A stretch of 64,000 nucleotides of DNA from Jaapia argillacea MUCL 33604 (taxonomy: Eukaryota; Basidiomycota; Agaricomycetes; Jaapiales; Jaapiaceae). The stretch lies in contig KL197710.1 of assembly GCA_000697665.1 (NCBI GenBank), positions 984,777-1,048,776 of the forward strand, written 5' to 3'. This document shows, in pieces, positions 34,493 to 46,776 of the stretch. The notes beneath the pieces were generated by a model, which was not told the DNA's origin, made no database searches, and saw nothing but the letters and a program-made list of their open reading frames with translations. Every line of letters begins with the position of its first letter. Within the stretch, counting starts at the first letter, position 1. A program made the translations under genes and the position numbers.

Positions 34493-37400
34493 TTAGCGTC
34501 GATTCAAAGTTTCTTGAGGAAGCTCATTCAATAACTGAGCGAGAACTGTCTGCTGTTCTCTAACCCATATCATAATCTTCTCTCTCTCCTTCTTCTCCGT
34601 ATGGAAGTGAGTAGCCTTTAGTGCACCTGGTAAAAAGCCATGGATTAGTGGAATAGATGAGAAAGCCAGTGGACAACGATTGGACGAACTGAGATAGGCC
34701 TGGCAAATGTCATTCAGGATCCGTTTCAAAAATTTCTCTAACTTGACTTGTACATCATCGCATAGCTTTCCCCTCAAGTCGGACGAAGCGCCTCGAACGG
34801 AGCACTCAAAAAGGTGCCCACAGCTCTCCCGAGCGTATCGTTCGTTGGCGTTCTGTATAGCGGAATGAGACGGAGGGGCTGGACAAGAAGAGGGATACTA
34901 CTGACCTTCATCCTCTGGTACATCCCAGGGCCGGATTCCTTACCCACCGTCTTGTAGTGCGGTTTGAGGGTCTCCTTAATCCTCGCTTTGAATGAGTGGC
35001 TGATGTCCCTGAACAAATCATGAGTTCTATCCCTCACACACGATGCCTGTCGTGTGTGTGCAATCACCTTTGACGCAATGAAATATCCTTTCTGATCTTC
35101 CTTGCACACCCCTTCACCTTTTCATTCGTAAATACGCTGCGAAGCGCGCGCTGGATGGAGTCTTGCCGATGGGGCGGGGCATTCTTCCCTGAGAAATTGT
35201 CTGGGAATCCTGAGGGTCGAGATTAGGTGAACGGACACTGACCTAGCTCTTTGATGGCTTCTACAATAGCTCCCATAAGATCCTGACAAACAGAATAAGC
35301 TTCAGGTATGAAGAAGGCCAAGGTGATAGTATACCTCCTCGATAAGTTGCGTTAAGATCGCTGGGATACGTTTGGTGAACACATGGAACCACCTGAGGGC
35401 GGGTCAATTTTCAGTATTTAAAGGAAAGTCTGGGACGCACTCCTCATAGATCTTGGGATAAATGTGTTTGATAAGATCATCATTGAGATCGATAGTTCCG
35501 TGCTCTCCCTGACGTCTCATACATGCTGCGTATGCTCTCCAATGGTTATCCTTAGCGATGTCGTTGAATACTTTCTTGCAGCTGTCTCGAGCCTGATCTG
35601 AGAGTTAGGAAACGCCTAACGACGAACGCCAAGGAGGCCTTACTTCTATTACTTGAGGGGTGAGATGGCTGGTGACAAAGCGTCCAATTTGCCGCTCAAC
35701 CTCGGCGGTACGTTCGCGAAGCATCGTTTGACCCTCCTAGGACACAATCAATATCAAATCAAGTCGATCACCGTACTCTTACTCACCTGACCCAACTTCT
35801 TGAGGTTACGCTTGAGCGTTTTCTCGACAGATCCCAAATCGACAAGCTCCCTGCTGTTATCGTCAAAATGTTGACAGACTTGGTCGAATAGCCCATTGGT
35901 GTCAGTGAGTACACGCGTTATATGTTGGAGATTTCTCGCAGCCCCATAGGCTTCAATATGTTCCCTCAGATTTGGAATCTGAGTCTGAAACCTGTGGTCT
36001 TAGCTGAGGTCTGATTCAAGGAAAATCTCACGTACTCCTTGCTCGTCAGTGAATATAACGGGTTCGTTAGACCTCTGCAACTCCAAGTAGTCATGTGTGC
36101 CAACGCAAAAAATTTGGAGGGGAGGGAGATGCTGCGCAATGTTAGCAAAGCCTGGACCCAGACGAGGCAGAGAACGGGTTGGTTACATCGATGGACAAGG
36201 CACCGCATATTTCGCCAAGAATGTGTTCGAAGCCAATGACTACACGCTTAGATCTGATTTTCTAGAGCGGTTTCAGCATAGGGAGGCTTTAAGTGGAATG
36301 CTCCACTCACAGCAAGTAGGGACTTCAGCTGCTTGCATTGATGTACGTATTGTGGCACCAAGAGGTCGAGTCGTGCGTTAATCTATGGAGATACCATGAT
36401 GAGGACTTCCATGCACTGCAGCTTCGCTATACACACGTCTTTGATTCGCTTCTTGAGTTCAAGCGCAGCCTTCGTTGTGTTCTTCCTCATCGCTCGAAGC
36501 TTCTTTTCACAACTTTGCTTCTCAGCTTTGTAGCGATCAACGGTTGTGATTTGCTAGGTTGAGAAGTGAGCAATTCTGAATAAAGTCACTGCGGGGGCCT
36601 GTACCTCGTGAAGACACCGTATCGTGTTTTCGTCGCCGTAAGGTGTGTATTGATCGACTTCATGGAAATCAACCGGTGTCTTGATGAGAAAATATGAGAT
36701 AGACGGCTAAAGAAGAAGGTAGATCTTACGTCGGCCATAGTGAAGACCAAAGACAGGGAAGAGTCAGCGAGTCTCCCGTCGGAGAAAAGGCGCTTGATGC
36801 TGAATGGCCAATAAGAACAGATAATGACGGGGGTTACACCTTCACTCACAGCATCTTCAATTTCTCCAGAGCGTCCTGGCGGTGACTACTTCGTGAGTCT
36901 CGATCAGATTGTCCAGATTTTCAACTTAAACTCACGAGGTTGTCGATTGCCCTCTTTTGCTCCACCACTTGCCGAGACTGTCAAAGCGGTATCCAGAATT
37001 CTGAGGCCTTCTTGAGCTCACCTAAGATAAGCGCATCAGACTTTACTAAGTACTCAGTCGCCACATTGTTTCTGCGAACAAAAATTGCTCGTCACCATGT
37101 TAATCAAAATGAAGCAGAGGCTCTAACCTGACAGAGTTGGCATCCCCACTTCCGGGTACATCCACCAATGTAACACCAGTAGACAAAGCCGGAAATTTAC
37201 CGAACACTTGGATCCTGTGTGAGGTTGAGATATAATCTTGATAAGTAGAGCTCGAATAAACGCCGTACTTCTTCGCTAAAGACCACGACTTGGAAAGGGT
37301 TAGTCATGGCCCTGTCAAAGGAAAACACATGTTCTACCGAAGGATCCCCAGTAACGTCGGCTCCGTTGCCGGTCATTCGCTGGTACAACTGATGTCCACC

Positions 37401-38416
37401 ATACAATCAGTGTAAAGGGTGCTTCAAGTTGAAGCACCTACCATTTTCTGCAGTTCCAATGGGTCCGATGAACTGATGTATTCCTCCTGACCAAGGATAC
37501 CCTTGAGGCCTTCTTGCGACAAAATTTGATCAACATCTAACGATTCCAGCGACTCTTCTGTGACACTGGGGGCGCTCAATGTTAGCATTATGGCGTCGGC
37601 TGAACACCCGTAACTCACTGCGGACAAACCTAACGGGAATACAAGGCATCAGATGGGGAATCGCCGAGGTAAACGTGGGATTCTCACAGCTTTCAACCGC
37701 GCGCCCAGTTCCATTAAGGATTTGCTATCGTGTTGTGACCCATCCGAGCTTAGAGAACTAGGAATATGTGCTTAGTCGGGTGAGATATGTTCAGGGTCGA
37801 AGGCATACAAATCAGCGTGCAAAGCAAGCAATTCCTGGGATTTTGCCAAGTAAGAATGTGAAGCGCTGCGGGGTTAAAGGACAGAGGTTCACCGCTTTAC
37901 ATTCCTCCACATCTCGGAAATGTATGATGGCCTCAAAGTGCGGGATATCTTTGAAGGAGAACTCGGTGGGCACTGACGTACATGCACGACCCTGAGCCAC
38001 TCGCATAATTCAGGCTCGATAGCAGACCAAGACAAAGGAGGGATACCCACAGAGGAAGACGCCGGCGCAACCGGAGCATCAAGAATTGCGTTCAACAAGC
38101 TGCTTTTGCCGCAACCAGTTTGTCCAACGATGGCGATTTGACATGGCTCCGGCGGCTTGACGATCTCCTCCAGATTCTCCTTCCATATCTTCCTTCGCTC
38201 TTCGCTCAAGGAAACCTTTGGTTGGTCTAGGAGACCGAATAGCTTGGCAACGTTGTTGACAAAGTTTCTAGTGCGATCATCGAAGTCATCAACAATGGCG
38301 GTCAACTCGCTAGGCTGAAAGCAAACGCGGGGTCGGGACAGTGAGCTGAGAAACACATGAATGGTACAAACAATACTCACCGCGTCGGATTCAGTGTCGG
38401 GCATGGGTTCGTCCAT
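34493..38416 (-). CDS. SLIP-GC/dynamin-like large GTPase, copy B
   Basis: Paralogue of copy A along its whole length, reading from MDEPMPDTESDA. The P-loop is QIAIVGQTGCGKSSLLNAIL and the G3 segment is LVDVPGSGDANSVR. In the region of the copy A stop, this copy reads DPSVEHVFSFDRAMTNPFQ without interruption. The C-terminal part includes NHWRAYAACMRRQGEHGTI, KARIKETLKPHYKTVGKES and the end LNELPQETLNRR. Many short introns; around 37560-37640 I could not find a splice pattern that joins all frames, so minor damage or an unusual intron is possible. Role unknown; related animal GTPases are linked to immune cells and genome stability. Confidence 0.65.
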
Positions 38417-38774
38417 AACTACGGCGGGTCAACGCAAAAACCGGAAGGCGAGAGAACCTCTCAAAAGGTAGCAAGAAAAGAACTGGACACAGGGAAACAG
38501 GTCAAGAGATGAATGAGAGGCCCATTTCATCTCTTGTTCACGACGAATTACAACTCCGCGCGCCACCCCCAGGGATCTCAGATCCATCCAGCCCGATCAT
38601 GACAAAAGGCAAAAGGTTCATATCTGCAAAAAGGAACAATCAAGGTGAAACGCAAGAAAACGGCTCTTTATCAGTTCGTTGGAGCGGGGCTCGAAAGATA
38701 GGCAAGGAATGGTCACTTCTCGACCTCAAGGAGCACGCAGATCTTCTCTATTAGGCAAACCAACATCTGCTTTG
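38417..38774. other. Duplicated 5' flank of GTPase copy B and 3' end of ALG9
   Basis: Non-coding; aligns with 33050-33402. It serves as the promoter side of GTPase copy B and the 3' side of the intact ALG9 gene. Confidence 0.6.
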
Positions 38775-41191
38775 TTAATTGTACACATTAGCCTGCTTTA
38801 CCAGTAACTCCACCTCTTTCTTCGTTACCAAAGGTCGATTCTTTAGCAGACAATAATCGCCAAAGGAGTTTAATGCTCTCCATTCTTTGCCAGGAGCCCA
38901 GAGCGTCCGAGTGAGGAGCGAGGAATGTCGGGCGTCTAGGAATGGGGCACAGTAGACGCGTTCCCAGTTGTCCGAGTCGACCGAGTATCGGGGCTCGTGC
39001 ACGGAAGAGACGGGGTGATCTGGGAAGTCGAGGTCAAGGAGGTAATGACATTTGTTCACATCGACCTGAAGAAAGGGCGTTAACAAAATGATTTCAAACT
39101 GAAACAGATACGCACGTAATGGGTTGGTTCTTCCTTGTTCAAGTCATTCAAGCCCTGCGGAACAACTCTTGTGCCCCGTCTCCACCACAATCCGCTCCCT
39201 CTGCCCTTGCCTTCCCAGAAATGCCCAGGCAACAAACCCTCGAATTCGCTCTTCACAAACTCGACTCTCACACCATCTGGAACAAGATAATGCCCAGGGA
39301 ATCGATACCACTCCTTTCCCAAGCATAATGTCAACCCGAATTCCTTGATAGGCGACAAGTCGATGCGCGGGAGCTCCTCTTCTGTCACGTGTGGTGGAGG
39401 AGTTGGGAGGTAGCCAGTAACATTGAGAAGACGAGGCATTTCAACTGAAGTGAGGGAGTAGGTGACCGAGAGGGGTGCGTGATAATAATGCCAAAGAGCC
39501 ATGATCCGAGAGATCGAAAGGACCACAGCAGCGCAGACTACGGATGAAGTCGCCGTTCGGAAGATCGATGTCCGAGAAGCCTGCAAGCAACTTCAGCATT
39601 GGTAACCTTCAAATTCAAGGGAAATATTTACCTGGTAAGGCGACTTAGTGATCTTGATAAACACAGTCTCCAACCAGCCTCTCATCAGATATAACGCCAC
39701 AGCGGCATTGAAACAAATCAAGGGATAAGCTGGGTACATGAATCTCTCCTCCTTGTGCGCCTGAGATGTCAATATCCCCAACCAAAGATATAAAGGAGCC
39801 AGTCTCAACGCCAAAACCGTGAACGGCGAGCTCTGCTCTGGACTTGATTTGTAATACCCGAGTCGTTTGCGGTCCACCAGGTAGGTGATACCGAGAGCAG
39901 GGAGGGAGATCAGGGAGATGGGGAAGATGATGTTGAAGTTGAGGAGGAGGTTTAGGATATAGAAATACCAGGGCTCGGTGCCATAGAGGTCTGGACCTCG
40001 CGAAGACCCCCCGAAGATGTTATACCGGACGATGTTCCAGGGTACGATGGATAGTCTGCCATAAGCCAAACTGTCAACCCCAACGACATAGACCTGATGG
40101 GATTTATCATGAGGAGGCACTTCAGATGAACTTAAACGATAACCCACAAAAAGGAGGGAGGACACGACGCCCGACGCGAAGAGACGGAGCCATCTCTTGG
40201 ATAGCCATGATGAGTAAGTGCCGGAAGGGACATGATCGCCACTATAAACGAATAACTCCTCAAACACAAACGGTATTGCGATCGCCAAAGCGAAGGGCCA
40301 TCCCAGGATTGCTCCCGCAGCGAAGCACACGGTAGTGAACAGGGTCCTATTACCGTGGTTTTCGCTGGTAGGTTCCATTGCGTACGAGAACGCGTACATG
40401 ATCGCGTACATCGCAAACGACGATGGTAGGAAAGCTGAGAGAAATTGAGACATCCGGCGGGGATTCAAGATGGAAGATATGCTTACCTGTGGACGCATTC
40501 CACATACCAGCACTGAAAAAAAGCATAAAGAACATATATCGACCGACCCTCCGATTGACCTTTTCCGTCACAGACCGGTAGAATTTTGCTTCGCAGAACG
40601 TGCAAATAAACGCCAGGAATATTCGGACGGCGAAGAAGGACATTCGCTACGAGCAAGGCTTCAGTGCAAATCCATCGAAATCGCCATTACAACTTACCTT
40701 GTCTACAGCTAGCCACGAGGGAATTCGGGCAGGCAAAACGTGCAGAAGGATGTAAGCCCAACTCCGTATGGCATACACTGGTGAGACCTCCCAAGTCTGG
40801 AAACCATATCCCTTGTCCAAGTAGTGGAGAGGCTCCCAGAAATTATACACTAGAATATTGTATTTTCGTGAGATGGGAGCGTGAAGGGATGTACTCCACG
40901 CGAAAGAAGACGCACCTTCGTCACAATCTTGTATGTTGGAATACATCGCGGCACTCACACGAACAAGAAGGAGCAACCGAATGGCCATAGAGAAGCTCGG
41001 AGTCCATGCTGGCTTTGCCGTTCTATATCCAAGGTTTGCCAACGAGAACAAGAATAGAAGAGATTAGAGATTTACTTGCGAACTTGGTCGTGCAGCATAA
41101 CTGGTTCCTTCAACTTCACAGGCTTAGCTGGTGAAGGCTCGGCATTTTGTAGCGGTCTCCTGAAACGGAGATTCTGCACGTTTGCAGACAT
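38775..41191 (-). CDS. ALG9: ALG9-type alpha-1,2-mannosyltransferase
   Basis: ER membrane GT22 glycosyltransferase that adds alpha-1,2-mannose to the dolichol-linked precursor of N-glycans. The protein starts MSANVQNLRFRRPLQNAE, followed after an intron by TAKPAWTPSFSMAIRLLLL. The first lumenal loop carries NIQDCDEVYNFWEPLHYL with the family's acidic pair. Many membrane helices follow (FALAIAIPFVFEELF, FYILNLLLNFNIIFPISL). The conserved HKEERFMYPAYPL segment, VYCAPFLDARHSSLL and the C-terminus VKQANVYN complete it. GPI mannosyltransferases share the fold, but the HKEERFMYP wording and the loop fit Alg9. The 3' part is copied as a fragment at 33403-33850. Confidence 0.93.
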
Positions 41192-41717
41192 TTAGTGAGT
41201 CGGTGAGCAATAGAGGGCAAGCTAGGCAAGGGTACAGAGCATGGAAATTGTCGGCAACCACAGCTCGCTGTCAGTCGGTGATGCAACTACTCTTCCACGT
41301 TTCGGCGATCAATGCGGCTCGGAAGTTATTTCCAATGACCACTTCCTCCAACTTGCTGCAAAGCAGTATTGATACTCGACCATGTCCACAGCTGCAGGGC
41401 TCCTATACGTCGCGATGGAATTTTAGGCCTCGCATATACTGACATCCTACCGGCATTTCCGAGCCAAATCCCCTTAATTATGGACAGCACTACTCACTGG
41501 ACAAGTCTGGCAAGAGCATCGCCATTTTGAGCATCCAAGGTCTTTCGGTGTTCTTGTCTTGACAGTAGCTGCACAATGGAAGGAGCCCCAAATACTGAAA
41601 GCGGGAGACTTGAACCACCCTTTCTCTCCTTCCCCGATCCCCCCTCCCAACTCCTCCCCCTCGGTGTCCAGCTTCATCCCAAAGACTTGGAGCCTCAGCC
41701 CGTCCTCACCTCTCAGA
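41192..41717. other. Divergent intergenic region
   Basis: Separates the ALG9 start from the start of the DUF6533 gene and should hold both promoters. No conserved element was recognised. Confidence 0.5.
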
Positions 41718-43755
41718 ATGGGCGATACCATCGAAACAGCTCAGCATTTTATCTTCGTGTAGGTTCCTTGAGGTTTGCTTATTTCCGATGCCTTGTCACG
41801 TTTAACCCGTCGTCTTCCAGCACTCAGGTCTACTTTTGTTGTCAGTGAAAACCCTCCATTTCCAGATTCTCCATACTGATTCGTCTTGCAGCTATGTGTA
41901 CGGTTGATATTGTGCCGGCGGTACCAATCTGCATACTCAGTACTGTTCACAGATGCGGTCGTCCTTTGGGATTGGATCATTAGTTTGCATCGAGAATGGC
42001 GCTTCGTGAGTCCGTCCTCTCGTTCCTTTGCTTGATTAGATTTGAATGCTGCATTTCTTCTTAAGATTTGGAAGAGTCAATGGACGCCCGTCAAAGCCGC
42101 CTATTTGTTCTGTCGGTCCGTCGTCCCAACTCGTATCTACAAGAACTCTGGCCTGAGTTAACCACCTGGTACAGCTACTGGGTCATCGTCACCGTTCCTT
42201 ATCTGCTATATTGCTTCGTCGGCAATCATTCTTTCGAAACCTGCCAAAGAATTTTTAAGGTCGGTTAATCTTCGTCCAACCCAAGGTCCCTGCCCCTCAC
42301 AATGGTCCTTAGATACCGGTGGCGCTCGCCATGTGGAACCAAGTCGGCTCGGAAGGCGCGCATATATTCATCTCTCCATCAAACCTGCTTTGACCGCGAG
42401 CATATAGTCGTCCTCCTAATCCGGACATACGCGTTCTTTAACAGGAATAGATATCTGCTATGTTTCCTAACCTCCGCTCTCTGTGGCGTTGTTGCATATC
42501 AGTTGTACGTGGATATTTCTCAGATGGACTGTGAGTTGATTCGTAGCCTGGTGCAGTATGATTCCTCATCACTGCGTTTTCTCCACCAGTGTTACCTTTT
42601 GTAACCCCACCCTTCGTGAGTGGTCGCAAAACTATGTGCCATCCCGTCTTACCAATTACTGTGGTCTTCAGACTTCTGGTCCTTGTTTTCCCATGTCCAT
42701 TCCTCACTCTGCACACCTCCTTGGTAAAGTACCTCCCGCTTCATGCCCTAGAATTATTCCTTACTTACCTCCAATTTTTAGGGTTCTTCGTAAGCTTCTC
42801 ATCCGTTTTGATGTCAGTTTCGGTGACTGAGACACCGATCGACAGATTGCACCTCTTCTGTTCGACACCCTTGTCACCTCAGTCACGGTTTGGAAGGCCA
42901 TCACTATTCGCCGTCGGAGTGGAATCTCGAGTAGTCGCCTCATTCAGACTTTTCTTAGAGAAGGTTTGGTATCTCCCTAGTCCACTTGTTCACTTTTCCT
43001 AACTACGGTACTGAAGGAGTCTTTTACTACCTCTTGATCTCTATCGCAAACCTGGTCAGTCCCACCCGTCGACTACGCTTCGTTCACTGACCCAATTCAT
43101 TGACAGATCAACGGTATCTTCTACCTCCAGTGAGTCGTTAATATTTATTAAACCCAACCTCCTTAGACAGTTTCTCTAGACCTCGCCAAGTTATATCTGC
43201 TATCAACATTCCTTTAAGCGTTATGATGAGCCCCTTACTCGCTTGTCGCCTGGTCAGTTCACTCCTGTGGGTAAACTCCCGCGGTCTGATATCATCCAGA
43301 TTCTCGATCTCCGCGAGCGAGGCTCTGAGACTGTTGCCCAATCCACACTGGGAGCCTTCGCTGCCTATTCTCCAACCTCCCCCTCGAACAAGTCCACCAA
43401 GACTTCCAGTCCCATCACTCGTTCAAAAGGGTCGCCTGCACCTGGCCTCACTGGCTTCCGTTTCGTCACCGGGTCTGGCCCTGCGACATACAAAGCGGAG
43501 GTCGTGCTAGGTGACGTCGTTGCTGGTGGCCCAGGACAAGGAGAGCTTGATGGTGTGGAACTGGAGAACGTCAACTTTAATGCCCTAGTGGGCGCTAGGG
43601 GAAGTTATATGGCGGGGGATGAGGAAGATATTGATGCCTTGTATCTCGGGGAGAAGATGCAAGTCGAATCAGCCCCCGTTTTCAGGTCGTTTGATATCGA
43701 GGATGGAGTTAGAGGGATTAGAGTCGATGTAGAGACTATGTCGACGTCTATCTGA
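41718..43755 (+). CDS. DUF6533-type fungal multi-pass membrane protein
   Basis: Member of a large family in mushroom-forming fungi; function unknown. The ATG at 41718 gives MGDTIETAQHFIFV. The DUF6533 core follows over several tiny exons: DAVVLWDWIISLHREWRF, IWKSQWTPVKAAYLFCRYW, then TVPYLLYCFVGN, ETCQRIF, PVALAMWNQVGSE and LLIRTYAFFNRNRYLL. Later helices include SISAINIPLSVMMSPLLACRL-type sequence near 43200. The last exon encodes a long cytoplasmic tail (GQFTPVGKLPRSDIIQI to VETMSTSI) rich in Ser, Pro and Gly. The exact exon ends in 41760-41960 are uncertain. Confidence 0.8.
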
Positions 43756-44058
43756 GCGGTTTCCTTCCTTTCTGAGTTTCTGGTTCTCATCTTGGTCGTG
43801 TGGGAGTAGTTAGCGTGGGTGTATTCTCGCAGTCTCGCCACACTTGTGTCTCTCCTGGTTTCCTCTGTCGCAATGTCGCCTTGTTCTCCTTCGGAATAAA
43901 TCCTCTTTGATCCAGCATGCGCCATGAATGACTACCTTGCACATCGTGGTGGGATGGGAGGTCGAAGCAAACACACCATTTAGGAATCTGGGTGGCCAAA
44001 GGTAGCACGTGAGACTCTGCTGAAGTTGGTTGCGAAAGGGAAAGGACCCGGCGCAGGA
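43756..44058. other. Intergenic region
   Basis: Between the DUF6533 stop and the F-box start, both on the plus strand. No gene or repeat seen. Confidence 0.5.
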
Positions 44059-44903
44059 ATGTCTCTCCCAACTTCCACGACGTTTATACTCCTCTGGTTA
44101 CCACAAGAAATCCTTCTTCATATCTGTGCGTATCTCTTCTACATGTTTTTCGCATACGTATACTGAATCATATCACGTAGTCTCCTATCTCGACCTTCCG
44201 GAACTCCATGCCTTAGCACAGATTTCGCCATTCCTCACGAGTCTAACTGCGGACCCCGTACTTCATCGTCAAAGGATACTCATTGTTGCACCATCTCGAG
44301 TCGGACATTCGTTGTTCGGGCAGAGTCCCGAGGGATTTGCGTTGAGGCCCACCGTTGGAGACCTTGTCCATCGGGGTGTTATGAGGGGCTTGGGGATAGA
44401 GCGGAGGTGGAGGATGGGGGCATACTTTTACACGACTCTGGTGCGTGTTCACTGTCCCTTTCTAGGGTTTCGTTTGGTTGACAGAGTGATATGGCCCGTT
44501 TGAACAGTCCGTGAAGCAGTATGAAGCGTCTCGTCGCCTACAACGAAGGCACACATCGGACGTGCTCACCATCCACCTTCGGAGACGTTCTCCTACTCCG
44601 GAGAACGCCATGGAGATCCTCCGGAAAGCTGGAATTCTCCCTGACGCAGAATCATCCTCGCTATTCATCTCTCGTCCCCTCATACCCATCATGCACAAGC
44701 TCAAGTGGTCCATTCAGAAGGATAAGCTGGCAAAGATGGTGAGAGACAAGTCATTCGGTACCATAGTGGGTGGATCAGGGGGCGTTGGTGCCTGGCTGGA
44801 GGCGAAGGGGAGGAATGTGGTGAAGGAGGGAGAGAGGGTTCGGTTAGCTGTATGTCCCGGTGTTCGGAAGATTGTGAGGTTTTATGAGGAGTTAGCGAGA
44901 TGA
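44059..44903 (+). CDS. F-box protein
   Basis: Probable substrate receptor of an SCF ubiquitin ligase. An N-terminal F-box of about 40 residues is seen across the first intron: LWLPQEILLHI joined to SYLDLPELHALAQISPFL, then DPVLHRQRILIV. The rest has no repeat type I recognise but includes LRPTVGDLVHRGVMRGLG and, after the second intron, SVKQYEASRRLQRRHTSDV and a basic C-terminus ending IVRFYEELAR. Three exons. The pattern SLFGQSPEGFALRPTVGDLV is reminiscent of fungal F-box proteins that bind Skp1; the target is unknown. Confidence 0.75.
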
Positions 44904-45291
44904 TGCGAGGTTCTCAGCTATTGTATGCGATTGTGACATCAGGTGTTGTACCTTTATTTATGTCGGGAGAGATTAGCCCGTATTTCGGACATTGTTACAC
45001 GTTATGCTTATCCTTCATGTTGTATGGACTGTTGTTTCCATAGGTATATCATACCCCGCCCTCATTGTATATCCACGGGATATTCTGCGATACACTGGAC
45101 GATTTACTTTACGCACCAATGCATCACCCTTTACCCTATCAATGGCAGTTCCGGGTCCGTCTTCCCGAAAGGTTGTCCTTGCTCCCACCATCAGGGGGTA
45201 TTTCGACGCGGTCGTCACGTGAGTTGCTTTTATGCCGAATAAGTCAGCCTCTTCCTCCCATATCATTCTTTCATGAACTCTTCCACGCACC
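44904..45291. other. Intergenic region with a weak open frame
   Basis: Between F-box and CutC genes. A 76-codon plus-strand frame at about 44992-45222 (ISYPALIVYPRDILRY...) has no recognised domain and could be chance or part of an upstream leader. Confidence 0.4.
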
Positions 45292-46451
45292 ATGTCCCCA
45301 TTTACAGGAGGTCGCATCCTGATAGAAGTCTGTGTTGATTCAGTAGAATCCGCTGTCGCGTTCGTGAGCTCCATCAATTTTCATCGAAACTCTGTGTTCA
45401 AGCCTAACTGTTCATAAATGTCCAAAGTGCAGTTCGAGGTGGTGCTGATCGCCTAGAACTATGCGGAAATCTCGGTATCGGTGGGGGAACAACACCTAGT
45501 ATGGGACTGCTGAAGATGGTTCAGCGTGCGGTACCTATGACCCCGATCATGGTGAGTCGTATATCGTGGGCAGAGGATCCCGGTTGCTCATTATCTTCCT
45601 TGTGCACTCCCTCTATGATGCAACAGGTGATGATCAGACCTCGGACAGGAGACTTTCTGTACTCTGAAGATGAGCTCGACGTTATAATCCAGGATGTTCG
45701 GGTTTTTAAGGCATCTGGTCTCGTTGCTGGAATTGTGATCGGGGTATTGACCAGCGAAGGCTGCGTCGATATCAAAAAGACTAAACGGTTTGGGCTGGCA
45801 TGGCCTTCTTTCATTCCATGCCTAATTACTGGTTGTCAGTATCGTTGAAGAGGCATCCCCGCTGCAAGGTAAGTTGTGCTATCATGGCTTGTTCGCGCCT
45901 CGTTCTCAGCTTCAGAAAGTTTGCTTTCACAGAGCTTTTGACATGACACGGGATGGGACTGAGGGTTGTCGCATATGTTTCTCCACGTCTCACAGATCGT
46001 CGCTGACTACGTTTCTTCAGCTTTCGCGGATCTTTCCTCGATTGACGGCCTCACTCGCATCTTGACAAGGTTAGCCAGATTCGCTGAGGCCCATCACGTC
46101 ACTCAGTCGCTCCCCAGTGGCCTTGGAAAATCTGCGCCTTCGACTTTGCCGGCATTGGAGAATCTACTCCATCTTGCCGATAAGCAGCGGTCGAAGAATC
46201 AAGTGGTAATTCTTCCAGGTTCGGGGATTAATCCCGGCACGATAGAGTCCATCCTTGACTCCCTGTTGCCTCTCGGACTTCGTGAGATACACCTGAGCGG
46301 TGGAAGCTGGATGAATGGAGGAATGGTCTTTCGGCGAGATGGTATGGGTATGGGTGTTGATGGGAATGGGGAATGGGGGATTTGGAGAACCGACCAGCAG
46401 ACCATTAGATCCCTCAGAACCATCGTCGACCAAGCCTGTGGCTCACCTTGA
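45292..46451 (+). CDS. CutC family protein (copper homeostasis-type TIM barrel)
   Basis: Spliced reading starts MSPFTGGRILIEVCVDSVESA and continues AAVRGGADRLELCGNLGIGG, then TTPSMGLLKMVQRAVPM, MIRPRTGDFLYSEDELDVII, VIGVLTSEGCVDIKKT, VCFHRAFDMTRD, NQVVILPGSGINPGTIESIL and GLREIHLSGGSW. These are the conserved blocks of the CutC TIM barrel. Bacterial CutC was linked to copper tolerance, but its biochemical role is unsettled. Introns interrupt the barrel at several points; the first donor is probably gttcgt after codon SAVA. Insertions near SLPSGLGKS lengthen it relative to bacterial forms. Confidence 0.92.
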
Positions 46452-46776
46452 CTCCAGTCAGTCTACACCCAGTGTGTAGCTCTCACTTGACAAACTTATC
46501 GAATCAATTTCAAATCCCACTTGCCAAAAGTGTGACACAGTCACTCCGTCACTTCGATCTGCCCTGCCATGTTGGCTTCGATCTTGGTACGACAGGGATT
46601 CACCATCGCTGCGTCTTCCGACGTGTCCGTTTATCACTGGAAGTCGTTAAATTCGAGATGACCCAAGATTTCTTCTGTGCATCAAGGGTTTCTTCCCGCT
46701 ACCCACTACTGCAAGCATTTGCCACCAATTCTTGGCCTACCTTTGCTCTCTGCTTTGTCGCGTCGCAGTCCTTGTC
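46452..46776. other. Region upstream of desaturase start
   Basis: Contains open sequence in the same direction as the desaturase; an upstream first exon (for example from the ATG at about 46570) is possible but not shown. Otherwise promoter or leader. Confidence 0.4.
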
